From an uncultured Acetatifactor sp. (GTDB lineage Bacteria; Bacillota; Clostridia; Lachnospirales; Lachnospiraceae): 64,000 nucleotides of DNA. The notes below the pieces were generated by a model. That model worked only from the letters and a program-made list of their open reading frames with translations. It was not told where the DNA came from and did no database searches. Location: assembly GCA_910588225.1 (NCBI GenBank), contig CAJUQT010000008.1:20622-84621 (forward strand), in the 5' to 3' direction. This document shows, in pieces, positions 27,366-35,222 of the stretch. Numbering within the stretch: position 1 is the first letter of the stretch; each line of letters starts with the position of its first letter. The translations under genes and the position numbers were made by a program.

Positions 27366-27402
27366 TGATTTCTCCTCCCGCATTCCACCGAAACTACTCC
27401 TT

Positions 27403-27492
27403 CTATAATATATGCTGTCGGTTACTAAAGTCTTCCATGGAATGCTCTTCTTCCATGGAATGCTCTTCTTCCATGGAATGCTCTTTTTCCAT
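27403..27492 (-). CDS. small ORF of hexapeptide repeats (29 aa)
   Basis: An ATG at 27492 opens 29 codons: three tandem hexapeptides (MEKEHS, MEEEHS, MEEEHS) and a MEDFSNRQHIL tail, then TAG. It starts 26 bp after the hom stop and ends 37 bp before the PGM-like start. A weak GGTGGGCGGG lies upstream. Translation is unproven. The perfect 18-bp unit keeps frame, so repeat copy number would change only the length. Confidence 0.3.
   Translation of the reverse strand: MEKEHSMEEEHSMEEEHSMEDFSNRQHIL
27433..27486. repeat. three tandem 18-bp repeats in the hom/PGM-like spacer
   Basis: The unit beginning TTCCATGGAATGCTCTTC starts at 27433, 27451 and 27469. The first two copies are identical and the third has one change near its end. 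Each unit contains the palindrome TTCCATGGAA. Confidence 0.9.
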
Positions 27493-27518
27493 TGTTACCC
27501 GCCCACCGGCGGAAAGCA

Positions 27519-28730
27519 TCACAAAAGGCGTATTCTGCTTAACACCGCGGTTCCAAGCTCCCCGCACTTCGCATTGAAATCTTTTTCTTTCATCTCTGCA
27601 GTGAAAAAGCCCAGCTCTTCTCCCCCGGCCGGCAGCGTAACGATCTTTCCGCCTGCAAACATCTCCTCCACTGCCCCCCGGGCCTCCGCGTCAACTCTGA
27701 GGAAAAACCTTCGCTTCGTATCTGCCACGTCTGCCACTTTTGCCGCTTCTCTGTCCCAGATACAGATGACATTCTTGCCCTGATGCTTTGCGCAGTCTAT
27801 CACGTCTGCAGCCACTGCACTTGCTGTGGGCAGCTTGCCTGCGCCGCGCCCGTAAAAAATCACATCGCCCAGCATATTACCTGTGACCAGCACCGCATTA
27901 AACACATCGTTTACCGCCGCCAGAGGATACCCGGCAGAAAGCATAAAAGGAGCAACCATAGCCAGCACACTTCCGTCCTCCTGCATCTTTCCTATGGCCA
28001 GCTGCTTGATCACCATGCCTTCCAGACGCGCATATTCAAAGTCGGCTCCTGTAATGCCGGTAATTCCCTCGGTATAAATCTCTCCCGCATCCACATTTCT
28101 GCCGGTAATCAGCGACGAAAGAATTGCCAGCTTGCGGCAGGCATCATAGCCTTCCACATCCGCCTCGGGATTGCGTTCCGCATATCCCAGCTCCTGTGCC
28201 TGCTTCAGAGCCTCTTCGTACTCTGTCCCTTCACTGCCCATCTTTGTCAGAATATAATTCGTAGTACCGTTTAGTATAGCTGTGACGGCCTCAATTTTCT
28301 CTGCCGTCAGCGCGGTATTCACCGAACGGATTATGGGAATGCCTCCTCCCACACTGGCTTCAAACATATAATTACAATGCCGGGCGACAGCAAGCTCCAG
28401 GAATTCGGCACCGTGCTTCGCAACCAGCTCCTTATTGGAAGTGCAGACATTTTTGCCTGCTTCCAGCAGCTGCCTGGTAAACTGATAAGCCGCACCGGTA
28501 CCACCCATGACCTCACACACGATACTGACCTCCGGGTCATTTAATATGATGTCAAAGTCATGTATAATACAGTCTTCATACGGGTCTCCCGGGAAATCCC
28601 TCAGGTCAAGGATATACTTGACTCTGACCTCATCTCCGGCCTTTTTCCTCACTTCCTCATGGTTGCGTCCGATTACTTCCACCACGCCGCTTCCCACAAC
28701 TCCGTATCCCAGCACTGCTATATTTATCAT
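27519..28730 (-). CDS. hom: homoserine dehydrogenase
   Basis: NAD(P)-dependent reduction of aspartate semialdehyde to homoserine, feeding threonine and methionine. The 403 residues begin MINIAVLGYGVVGSGVVEV (Rossmann dinucleotide loop). The catalytic domain shows GGGIPIIRSVNTAL and NPEADVEGYDACRKLAIL, and LNGTTNYILTKM binds substrate. The last 75 residues (RRFFLRVDAEARGAV onward) look like a shortened ACT-type regulatory domain. It follows glyA by 105 bp and precedes the candidate homoserine kinase by 153 bp. Confidence 0.95.
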   Translation of the reverse strand: MINIAVLGYGVVGSGVVEVIGRNHEEVRKKAGDEVRVKYILDLRDFPGDPYEDCIIHDFDIILNDPEVSIVCEVMGGTGAAYQFTRQLLEAGKNVCTSNKELVAKHGAEFLELAVARHCNYMFEASVGGGIPIIRSVNTALTAEKIEAVTAILNGTTNYILTKMGSEGTEYEEALKQAQELGYAERNPEADVEGYDACRKLAILSSLITGRNVDAGEIYTEGITGITGADFEYARLEGMVIKQLAIGKMQEDGSVLAMVAPFMLSAGYPLAAVNDVFNAVLVTGNMLGDVIFYGRGAGKLPTASAVAADVIDCAKHQGKNVICIWDREAAKVADVADTKRRFFLRVDAEARGAVEEMFAGGKIVTLPAGGEELGFFTAEMKEKDFNAKCGELGTAVLSRIRLL

Positions 28731-28760
28731 CGTAATCTCCTCTTCTCACTGCGTTTTATC

Positions 28761-28829
28761 TGCCGCAATTCATCACATATTTTATATTGACAGAGTATCC
28801 GGTTCATCTATGTGCGAAATATTGCGGCA
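28761..28829. repeat. 9-bp inverted repeat flanking the hom leader
   Basis: TGCCGCAAT (28761-28769) and ATTGCGGCA (28821-28829) are perfect inverted copies 51 bases apart in the glyA-hom spacer. A TATAAA-like -10 element lies between them on the minus strand. Confidence 0.5.
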
Positions 28830-28835
28830 CTTCTC

Positions 28836-30074
28836 TTATGACAAAGGATATTTGTCTGTCAGAGTCTGCACAATAGTCCTCGCCTGGGCAATTTTGTCTT
28901 CGCCTCCCTTAATCACAAGGGCAATTGCCTCCGCTATCCTGTCCATATCCTCTGTATTCATCCCTCTGGAAGTAGCAGCAGGCGTCCCCAGACGAATACC
29001 GCTGGTCACAAACGGAGACTGTGGATCATTCGGAATCGTATTCTTGTTGCAGGTAATATTTGCCCTGTCAAGCAGCTTTTCCACCGCCTTACCGGTGAGA
29101 CCATAATTGGTCAGATCCACCAGCATGAGATGATTATCCGTGCCGCCGGACACGATTTTAATCCCTCTTTCCATAAGTCCTTTACAGAGTGCCTGTGCAT
29201 TATCTATGATATTTTTCTGATAAACTCTGAAATCATCGCTCAATGCTTCCTTGAAGCAGACTGCCTTGGCAGCAATCACATGCATCAGCGGACCGCCCTG
29301 TGTACCCGGGAAAATCGCCTTGTTGAAGTTGTATTTTTCATTTACGGCTTTGCTGGACAATATCAACCCGCCTCTGGGCCCCCGAAGGGTCTTGTGCGTC
29401 GTCGTTGTGGTCACATGGGCATAAGGTATGGGACTGGGATGAAGTCCGGCTGCCACCAGTCCGGCTATATGCGCCATATCTACCATGAGGAATGCGCCCA
29501 CCTCGTCCGCAACCTCCCTGAACTTCTTAAAATCTATGGTACGTGCATAGGCGGAAGCACCTGCGATGATCATTTGAGGTCTGGCTTCCAGGGCTATTTC
29601 ACGTAATTTATCATAATCGATAAAGCCTTCGTCATTTACTCCATAGGGAACAATTTTGAAATATTTTCCGGACATATTAACCGGGCTTCCATGAGTGAGA
29701 TGCCCGCCATGATCCAGATTCATGCCCATAATTGTGTCTCCCGGCTTACATACCGCAAACTGTACCGCCATATTAGCCTGTGCACCGGAATGAGGCTGTA
29801 CATTGGCATATTCGCAGCCAAACAGTTCCTTTGCACGCTCTATGGCAAGCTTTTCCGCCACATCCACACACTCACATCCGCCATAGTAGCGTTTCCCGGG
29901 ATACCCTTCTGCATATTTATTGGTCAAGGGGCTTCCCATAGCCGCCATCACGGCTTTGCTCACCCAGTTCTCAGATGCAATCAGCTCAATATGGCTGTTC
30001 TGTCTTGCCTGCTCGTCCACAATGGCCTGTGCGATTTCAGGATCAACTTTTCTAATTTCATCCAACGAATACAT
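28836..30074 (-). CDS. glyA: serine hydroxymethyltransferase
   Basis: PLP enzyme interconverting serine and glycine and loading one-carbon units on tetrahydrofolate. The 412 residues contain HIELIASENWVS near the N terminus and the PLP lysine in TTTTHKTLRGPRGG, both diagnostic. The ATG at 30074 has a GAGGAGGA ribosome site. One-carbon output links it to the purine genes further along the window. The gene lies just upstream of hom; the 105-bp gap has no clear terminator. Confidence 0.97.
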   Translation of the reverse strand: MYSLDEIRKVDPEIAQAIVDEQARQNSHIELIASENWVSKAVMAAMGSPLTNKYAEGYPGKRYYGGCECVDVAEKLAIERAKELFGCEYANVQPHSGAQANMAVQFAVCKPGDTIMGMNLDHGGHLTHGSPVNMSGKYFKIVPYGVNDEGFIDYDKLREIALEARPQMIIAGASAYARTIDFKKFREVADEVGAFLMVDMAHIAGLVAAGLHPSPIPYAHVTTTTTHKTLRGPRGGLILSSKAVNEKYNFNKAIFPGTQGGPLMHVIAAKAVCFKEALSDDFRVYQKNIIDNAQALCKGLMERGIKIVSGGTDNHLMLVDLTNYGLTGKAVEKLLDRANITCNKNTIPNDPQSPFVTSGIRLGTPAATSRGMNTEDMDRIAEAIALVIKGGEDKIAQARTIVQTLTDKYPLS

Positions 30075-30117
30075 TCCAAAATCCTCCTCCTCTTTTTTCA
30101 GCCTGACACACGGTTCG

Positions 30118-30145
30118 ATTATATCATAGAATCAAAAGATTGCAA
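30118..30145 (-). promoter_or_regulatory. promoter of glyA
   Basis: On the minus strand TTGCAA (30145-30140), 16 bases, perfect TATAAT (30123-30118), 44 bases before the glyA ATG. Confidence 0.65.
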
Positions 30146-30176
30146 ATAAAAAAACAGACAAAATTTTCAAATCGGG

Positions 30177-30205
30177 TTTACGGATTTATCCATTACTGTT
30201 AAAAT
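30177..30205 (+). promoter_or_regulatory. candidate promoter of the lipid kinase gene
   Basis: On the plus strand TTTACG (30177-30182), 17 bases, TAAAAT (30200-30205), divergent from the glyA promoter. Confidence 0.45.
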
Positions 30206-30261
30206 AAAAGTAATTTTAAGCTATTTGGAACGTTTTTACATTAGAAAGCAGAGGATATCCC

Positions 30262-31185
30262 ATGTATCATATTATTATCAATCCCGTCTCCCGTTCCGGC
30301 AAGGGACTTCAGATATGGGAGAAACAGGTAGAACCCATACTTCGTGAGAAAAAGGTCTCCTATCGCCATCATTTTTCCAGAAGTGCCGGAGATACCACCC
30401 GTATCTCCGGTGAGTTATCCTCTCAGACCACAGATGTTCTGTCCCTTATTATTTTAGGCGGTGACGGCACAGTAAATGAAGCCCTTCAGGGTCTGAACGA
30501 TACCTCCCGGGTGGTTCTCGGTTATATTCCCACCGGTTCCAGCAACGACCTGGCCAGAGATTTGGAGATCCCCACCAATCCATCAAAAGCCCTGGACCTG
30601 ATTCTCCACTCAGGCAATCCGCTTCCCATGGACCTGGGCACCGTGTTCTATCCCGACGGTGAGACAAGGCGCTTTGCCGTCAGCTGCGGTATCGGTTTTG
30701 ACGCCGCCGTCTGCGAGGAGGCACTTCATTCCGGTATCAAAAAGGTTATGAATAAACTTGGACTGGGAAAGCTGACTTACCTGGGTATCGCTCTGAGACA
30801 GCTGCTCGCCGCCAGGGCCATTTCAGGGAAGCTTATCATGGGAGACGGTGCTCCCATAGATATCGGCAATATGCTCTTTACCGCATGTATGCTTCATAAA
30901 TATGAAGGAGGAGGCTTCATGTTCGCTCCTGATGCGAATGCAAACGACGGACTCCTGAATATGTGTGCGGTAGGTGATTTGTCAAAACTGTTGATCCTGT
31001 TTGCACTGCCCACGGCTTTCAAGGGAAAGCACTTTCGTTTCAAGGGGGTTAATCCCTATTGTGCAGACAGCCTTACCATCGAGACCAGTCAGCCGCTGTG
31101 GGTGCACACAGACGGCGAGGTCACCCGCAGAAGCAATCATATCCGTGTCAACTGTGAGAAGGATGCAATCCGAATGATACGCTGA
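30262..31185 (+). CDS. diacylglycerol kinase family lipid kinase (DgkB/YegS type)
   Basis: A cytosolic enzyme of the DgkB/YegS family that phosphorylates diacylglycerol or a related lipid with ATP. The 307 residues begin MYHIIINPVSRSGKG and carry the nucleotide motif ILGGDGTVNEAL. PTGSSNDLARDLE is the second kinase motif. The C-terminal half holds the family's beta-sandwich lipid domain. It is one of the few plus-strand genes here and is followed by a PAP2-type phosphatase gene. Recycling of diacylglycerol from lipoteichoic acid synthesis is the usual role of DgkB; the exact substrate here is unknown. Confidence 0.88.
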   Translation: MYHIIINPVSRSGKGLQIWEKQVEPILREKKVSYRHHFSRSAGDTTRISGELSSQTTDVLSLIILGGDGTVNEALQGLNDTSRVVLGYIPTGSSNDLARDLEIPTNPSKALDLILHSGNPLPMDLGTVFYPDGETRRFAVSCGIGFDAAVCEEALHSGIKKVMNKLGLGKLTYLGIALRQLLAARAISGKLIMGDGAPIDIGNMLFTACMLHKYEGGGFMFAPDANANDGLLNMCAVGDLSKLLILFALPTAFKGKHFRFKGVNPYCADSLTIETSQPLWVHTDGEVTRRSNHIRVNCEKDAIRMIR

Positions 31186-31273
31186 TTTCTTTCGAAATGA
31201 TATGCCTGCACTTCAATCATAATCCCGAATCCTTAAGGATTTCTAAATAATCTTTAAGAACTGAAGAAAAGCA

Positions 31274-31301
31274 TTGAATTTTAATTAACAAGCTATATAA
31301 T
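31274..31301 (+). promoter_or_regulatory. promoter of the PAP2 gene
   Basis: TTGAAT (31274-31279), 16 bases, perfect TATAAT (31296-31301) on the plus strand, in the 197-bp gap after the lipid kinase gene. Confidence 0.65.
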
Positions 31302-31382
31302 AAAAACTGTTTCACGGTTTCTATTATTAAACATCCTAATAAAAACGGGTTTGGGAAAAAATTGAAAGGCTGGTTATACGAA

Positions 31383-32063
31383 ATGAGAGTTATAAAAAGC
31401 TTATATGCAAAATATAAGCACGGAATTCCGCTGGCAGTTTACATGGTTATCTATCTGTCATGGTTTGCATGGCTGGAAAGCACCAATACAAAGAACTATC
31501 AGGTCATACATGTGATTATGGACGACTATATTCCTTTCTGGGAAATCTTTGTTGTCCCATATTTTTTATGGTTTGCCTATGTGGCGGCAGTTGTGGTTTT
31601 CCTCTTTTTCAAAAACAGGCAGGAATATTACAAGTGCTGTATATTTCTATTCACAGGTATGACCGTCTTCCTGATTATTTCCACACTGTGGCCCAACGGT
31701 CATCATCTTCGGCCGGCAGTAATGCCCCGGGATAATGTCTTCACCCAGGCCATTTCCTTCCTGTGGAAAATGGATACTCCAACGAACCTGTGGCCCAGTA
31801 TTCATGTGTATAATTCCCTGGGAGCACATTTTGCGATTATGCGCTGCACGTCACTGAAAGAAAAAAGAGGAATCAAATTTGCTTCCTGTATTCTATGTGT
31901 GTCCATTATTCTTTCCACAATGCTCATCAAACAGCATTCTGTATTTGATGTGGCCACGGCAATCGCACTGGGCAGTATTATGTACACCTTTGTATACAGA
32001 AGAGAAGCCGCACTGGCTGCGAGAAAAATGCGGCGTAGAATGAAAAAGAGAATATCAATGTAA
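31383..32063 (+). CDS. PAP2 superfamily membrane phosphatase
   Basis: A 226-residue integral membrane protein with about five or six hydrophobic helices. The PAP2 catalytic signature is visible in parts: LRPAVMPRDN, then LWPSIHVYNSLG (Ser-x-His) and LIKQHSVFDVATA (His and Asp). Family members remove phosphate from lipid phosphates such as phosphatidic acid or undecaprenyl pyrophosphate. Following a lipid kinase gene, it suggests paired control of a lipid phosphate pool, though each has its own promoter. The start is taken at the ATG at 31383. A TTG 7 codons earlier is possible but has no better ribosome site. Confidence 0.83.
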   Translation: MRVIKSLYAKYKHGIPLAVYMVIYLSWFAWLESTNTKNYQVIHVIMDDYIPFWEIFVVPYFLWFAYVAAVVVFLFFKNRQEYYKCCIFLFTGMTVFLIISTLWPNGHHLRPAVMPRDNVFTQAISFLWKMDTPTNLWPSIHVYNSLGAHFAIMRCTSLKEKRGIKFASCILCVSIILSTMLIKQHSVFDVATAIALGSIMYTFVYRREAALAARKMRRRMKKRISM

Positions 32064-32087
32064 TGACATATTCTGTATCAAAGCATA

Positions 32088-32125
32088 AAAAAGAACGTCC
32101 ATCATTTTACAGGGCGTTCTTTTTC
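32088..32125. terminator. bidirectional terminator between PAP2 and glycosyltransferase genes
   Basis: A/T-flanked stem with AAGAACGTCC against GGGCGTTCTT (one G-U pair) and an 11-base loop. Five T follow on plus and six T on minus. It fits the end of two convergent genes. Confidence 0.85.
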
Positions 32126-32151
32126 TTAACAATAAAAGCTTAAAGTAAATG

Positions 32152-33192
32152 TCAATTAAATTTAAATATCTTCTGGCAAATCTTATAGCCTCCCACAGAT
32201 ATCTTACGGCCGCTTTTTCCGGGAAGGTTCATGGCACTTCCCATAATGCCATGCCGCATTCTTGTAAACAGTTTTTTATCCTTTGTCTTCAGATATTTCC
32301 ACAATTCTTTTTTCTTCTCCAGATTTTCCTCCGTACCTGACCGGATAAGAAGCACGGACGACACCGTAGTTATGATTTCCAGATAATTGTACATATACTG
32401 ATAAAGCCTTTTGTCTTTTAACAGTTCCTGCTTTTTATCCACAAAATAGTCAATCATAATCTTATTTACCTTAATCTGCTGATCTATTCTGGATATCATA
32501 GTGGCTTCGTTCACAGACTGTCCTTCCCTTCCGATATAATACCGATACAGATTGACATCCAGATAATAGATATTCTTTACAAAAGGAAGAGGTTCAAACA
32601 CATAGATATTATCCACATAAAAAGTATGCTTCGGAAGCTCAAGGCTACATTCCCGCAGCAGTCTGGTTCGGAAAATAACAGAATGCATCAGTATATAATG
32701 TCCCTTGGAAAAATGACGGCAGTCACTCCAGGTAAACATTTCTCCCTGTGGAAGAATATGACGATAATGCATTACCTTTTTTCTCTTCTCGCCCTCCTTC
32801 TCATAGACAAAATTACAGACAAGCATATCCAGACTGCATGCCCCCCCAGTCAGCTCCCTCAAAGTGTCAAGCACCTGAAGATATGCTTCCTTCTTCACCC
32901 AGTCATCACTGTCCACCACCTTAAAATACAGACCGGTGGCATTCTGAATCCCTGTATTTACCGCAGAGCCATGTCCTCCGTTCTCCTGATGCACAGCCTT
33001 CACAATAGAGGGATATTTTTGTGCATATTCGTCTGCCACCCGGGCTGTTCCATCTTTCGTGGATCCATCGTCCACAATGATAATCTCCACATCCTCCCCG
33101 CCTGCCAGCAGAGATTCCACACATTTTGCCATATACCCTTCCGAATTATAACAGGGTATTGCAATTGATAACAGTTTCATTTTAATAACCAT
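32152..33192 (-). CDS. family 2 glycosyltransferase
   Basis: A 346-residue GT-A fold glycosyltransferase. LSIAIPCYNSEGYM opens the nucleotide-sugar domain, VEIIIVDDGSTKDGT follows, and FKVVDSDDWVKKEA contains the DxD-type metal motif. No membrane helices are evident. The C-terminal 120 residues are helical and basic. Acceptor and sugar cannot be told from the sequence. Its neighbours are a repair gene upstream and convergent lipid genes, so it looks like a single-gene unit. The start at 33192 has AGGA at good spacing; an ATG 4 codons later is the alternative. Confidence 0.86.
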   Translation of the reverse strand: MVIKMKLLSIAIPCYNSEGYMAKCVESLLAGGEDVEIIIVDDGSTKDGTARVADEYAQKYPSIVKAVHQENGGHGSAVNTGIQNATGLYFKVVDSDDWVKKEAYLQVLDTLRELTGGACSLDMLVCNFVYEKEGEKRKKVMHYRHILPQGEMFTWSDCRHFSKGHYILMHSVIFRTRLLRECSLELPKHTFYVDNIYVFEPLPFVKNIYYLDVNLYRYYIGREGQSVNEATMISRIDQQIKVNKIMIDYFVDKKQELLKDKRLYQYMYNYLEIITTVSSVLLIRSGTEENLEKKKELWKYLKTKDKKLFTRMRHGIMGSAMNLPGKSGRKISVGGYKICQKIFKFN

Positions 33193-33257
33193 GCCTTTCC
33201 TGTAATTTACGGCTTGTAGCAGTTCAGTCCGTCACTGAGCTGTTATTACTGCTTACA

Positions 33258-35183
33258 TTATATCTTCCCGGGTTCATATCTCTCCCTGCCCAGCCTGATG
33301 CTCAGATATTTTGTATATGCGCTGAAGGCCGACGGAATGGGATATCTGTCCCTTGTCTCCTCAGGCTCAATATACAGCCAATCCTCTGCAAAGCCTTTCG
33401 TCTTCCCCGATTCCGGCCTGTCCACTTTGACCATATATCCTTTCATATGCCATTCTTTGTGGGTAAAAATGTGTTTCGCATCCTCCAGCGGTTGTATTCC
33501 AATCGCTCTGAGTCCTCTCTCTGCCAGATACCCTGCTACTTCCTCCGCCGTGCGAAAGCCATCTATCGAAGGAAACTCATACATTCCGGCCAACAGTCCT
33601 CTGCCGGGACGTTTCCGCACAGCAGTCCTGCTCTCATTCATAATTAAAAGTATTGTTCTGTCTTCAATCTGTCTGGGCCTTTTCACCTCCCGTTTGGGAT
33701 AGTCCTGTACTGCTCCCGCCTTATGGGCGGCACAAAATTCCCGAAGCGGACAACTTCCGCATAGCGGCACCCCATTAGGAATACACACACAGGCTCCTAT
33801 TTCCATCATTGCCTGATTAAAATCTCCCGGGCGGTCCTGCGGTATTACCTCTTTCAAATCCCGTTCCACACATTCTTTTACCTTTGCTTCGTTTATTGGT
33901 CTTGGATCCTTTGTCAGCCTGGATATCACACGAAGCACATTTCCATCCACTGCGGGCACCGGGCGCTGAAATGCAATGGAGGCAATTGCCCCTGCCGTAT
34001 AATTCCCGATTCCCGTAAGTGTAAGCAGTTCTTTATAAGTATCCGGCATTTCTCCGCCATGTTCTTTCTGTATCTGAATTGCTGCCTTTTTCAGATTCCG
34101 AACTCGATTATAATATCCCAATCCCTCCCAGAGCTTCAGCAGAATCTCTTCATCTGCTGCAGCCAGCGCTTCAATATCCGGGAGTTCTTTCATAAATCGT
34201 TCGAAATAGGGCTTAACCGCCTCGACTCTCGTCTGCTGCAACATAATCTCAGATACCCATACACGGTAAGGTGTAGGATTCTCCCGCCAGGGCAGAATCC
34301 GCCTGTTCTCATCATACCACTTTAAGAGCGGCGTGGAAATAGCCTCAAGCTTATTCTTTTCTGAGGTTTTTCTTAAGGTTTCATAAACGCTCTCCTCAGT
34401 CTCCCCTGTTCTCCCCGATACTTTTTTCGATGTGTTCTCCCTCATCTCATTCGTTTTCATTGTTCCCTTTTCCTCACAAAGTATAACCGGGACAGGCCTG
34501 TTTATTCTCATACTCTCCGGTGTTATCAGACAGTCATATGCCAGTATTTCCACTCCCGCCTTCTCCGCTCTGCAGAGTGCCTCTGCAAATTGGAAATGCG
34601 TTCTTCTGTTGGGCGTAAAATACTTCACATTCTCCATCTGAATCACAAATAACACAAAACAGCGGTAACCTGCATGTCTGGCCTGAATCAGCTCCTCCAC
34701 ATGCTTTACCGCTCTGTCCGAGGGTGCATCCGGAAACAGGATCACTCCGTCCTCCTCCAGCGTCACACCCTTTACCTCCATAAAAATTCTGTTCGCCGCT
34801 GTCTCCATATAAAAATCAAATCTGGAGCTGCCGTATTTGACTTCCGGCCGTACCAGCAATACATCCGACAAAAAAGCTCCTGCCCTCAACCATTCCTCCA
34901 CCGCTTTATTCGGTGCCTGAGAGTCCATGTTAATCAGCCTTTTCCCCTTTTCCACAGCTACCAGATCATAAGCAGTATTCCTATTGGGATTGTCGCTTCT
35001 CTCCAGATAAACCCGAGCCCCCTTCTGCAAAAGCTCCCTGCATCTGCCTGTATTTTTCACATGGACAATCTCCACACTGCAGTCTTCTCTCCCCTGTTCT
35101 TTCATATTGCCGATTTCCACTTTCGCGATAAATCGGTTAGGGCGTTCCAGAAAACGCCCCTGCACAATATGCTTGTATTCCAT
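33258..35183 (-). CDS. SfsA-MutY fusion: SfsA nuclease-like domain plus A/G-specific adenine glycosylase
   Basis: One 641-residue frame joins two families. Residues 1-236 match SfsA (MEYKHIVQGRFLERPNRFIA, then VYLERSDNPNRNTAYD, RFDFYME, MEVKGVTLE, FPDAPSDRAVKH). After a linker of about 50 residues, 285-641 match MutY: PWRENPTPYRVWVSEIMLQQ, helix-hairpin-helix LTGIGNYTAGAIASI with catalytic Asp in PAVDGNVLRV, and a four-cysteine cluster around CGSCPLREFC. A NUDIX-like C-terminal domain follows, with KHIFTHKEWHMKGY. MutY removes A opposite 8-oxoG; SfsA is a poorly defined PD-(D/E)xK-like protein. I chose the family start at 35183 although AAAGGAG is 13 bases away. A start at 35222 would abut the upstream stop. 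Confidence 0.9.
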   Translation of the reverse strand: MEYKHIVQGRFLERPNRFIAKVEIGNMKEQGREDCSVEIVHVKNTGRCRELLQKGARVYLERSDNPNRNTAYDLVAVEKGKRLINMDSQAPNKAVEEWLRAGAFLSDVLLVRPEVKYGSSRFDFYMETAANRIFMEVKGVTLEEDGVILFPDAPSDRAVKHVEELIQARHAGYRCFVLFVIQMENVKYFTPNRRTHFQFAEALCRAEKAGVEILAYDCLITPESMRINRPVPVILCEEKGTMKTNEMRENTSKKVSGRTGETEESVYETLRKTSEKNKLEAISTPLLKWYDENRRILPWRENPTPYRVWVSEIMLQQTRVEAVKPYFERFMKELPDIEALAAADEEILLKLWEGLGYYNRVRNLKKAAIQIQKEHGGEMPDTYKELLTLTGIGNYTAGAIASIAFQRPVPAVDGNVLRVISRLTKDPRPINEAKVKECVERDLKEVIPQDRPGDFNQAMMEIGACVCIPNGVPLCGSCPLREFCAAHKAGAVQDYPKREVKRPRQIEDRTILLIMNESRTAVRKRPGRGLLAGMYEFPSIDGFRTAEEVAGYLAERGLRAIGIQPLEDAKHIFTHKEWHMKGYMVKVDRPESGKTKGFAEDWLYIEPEETRDRYPIPSAFSAYTKYLSIRLGRERYEPGKI

Positions 35184-35222
35184 TCTGTAAGTCTGTCTCC
35201 TTTTACCTGATTTATTATTCAT

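Noticed and set aside
27433..27486. Tandem repeats as a possible CRISPR array
   Set aside because: The 18-bp units are directly adjacent without spacers and there are no cas genes in the window.
27541..27560. GGAACCGCGGTG-like stretch resembling the T-box sequence
   Set aside because: It lies inside the 3' end of the hom coding frame, lacks the specifier stem and an adjacent terminator, and so is coding by chance.
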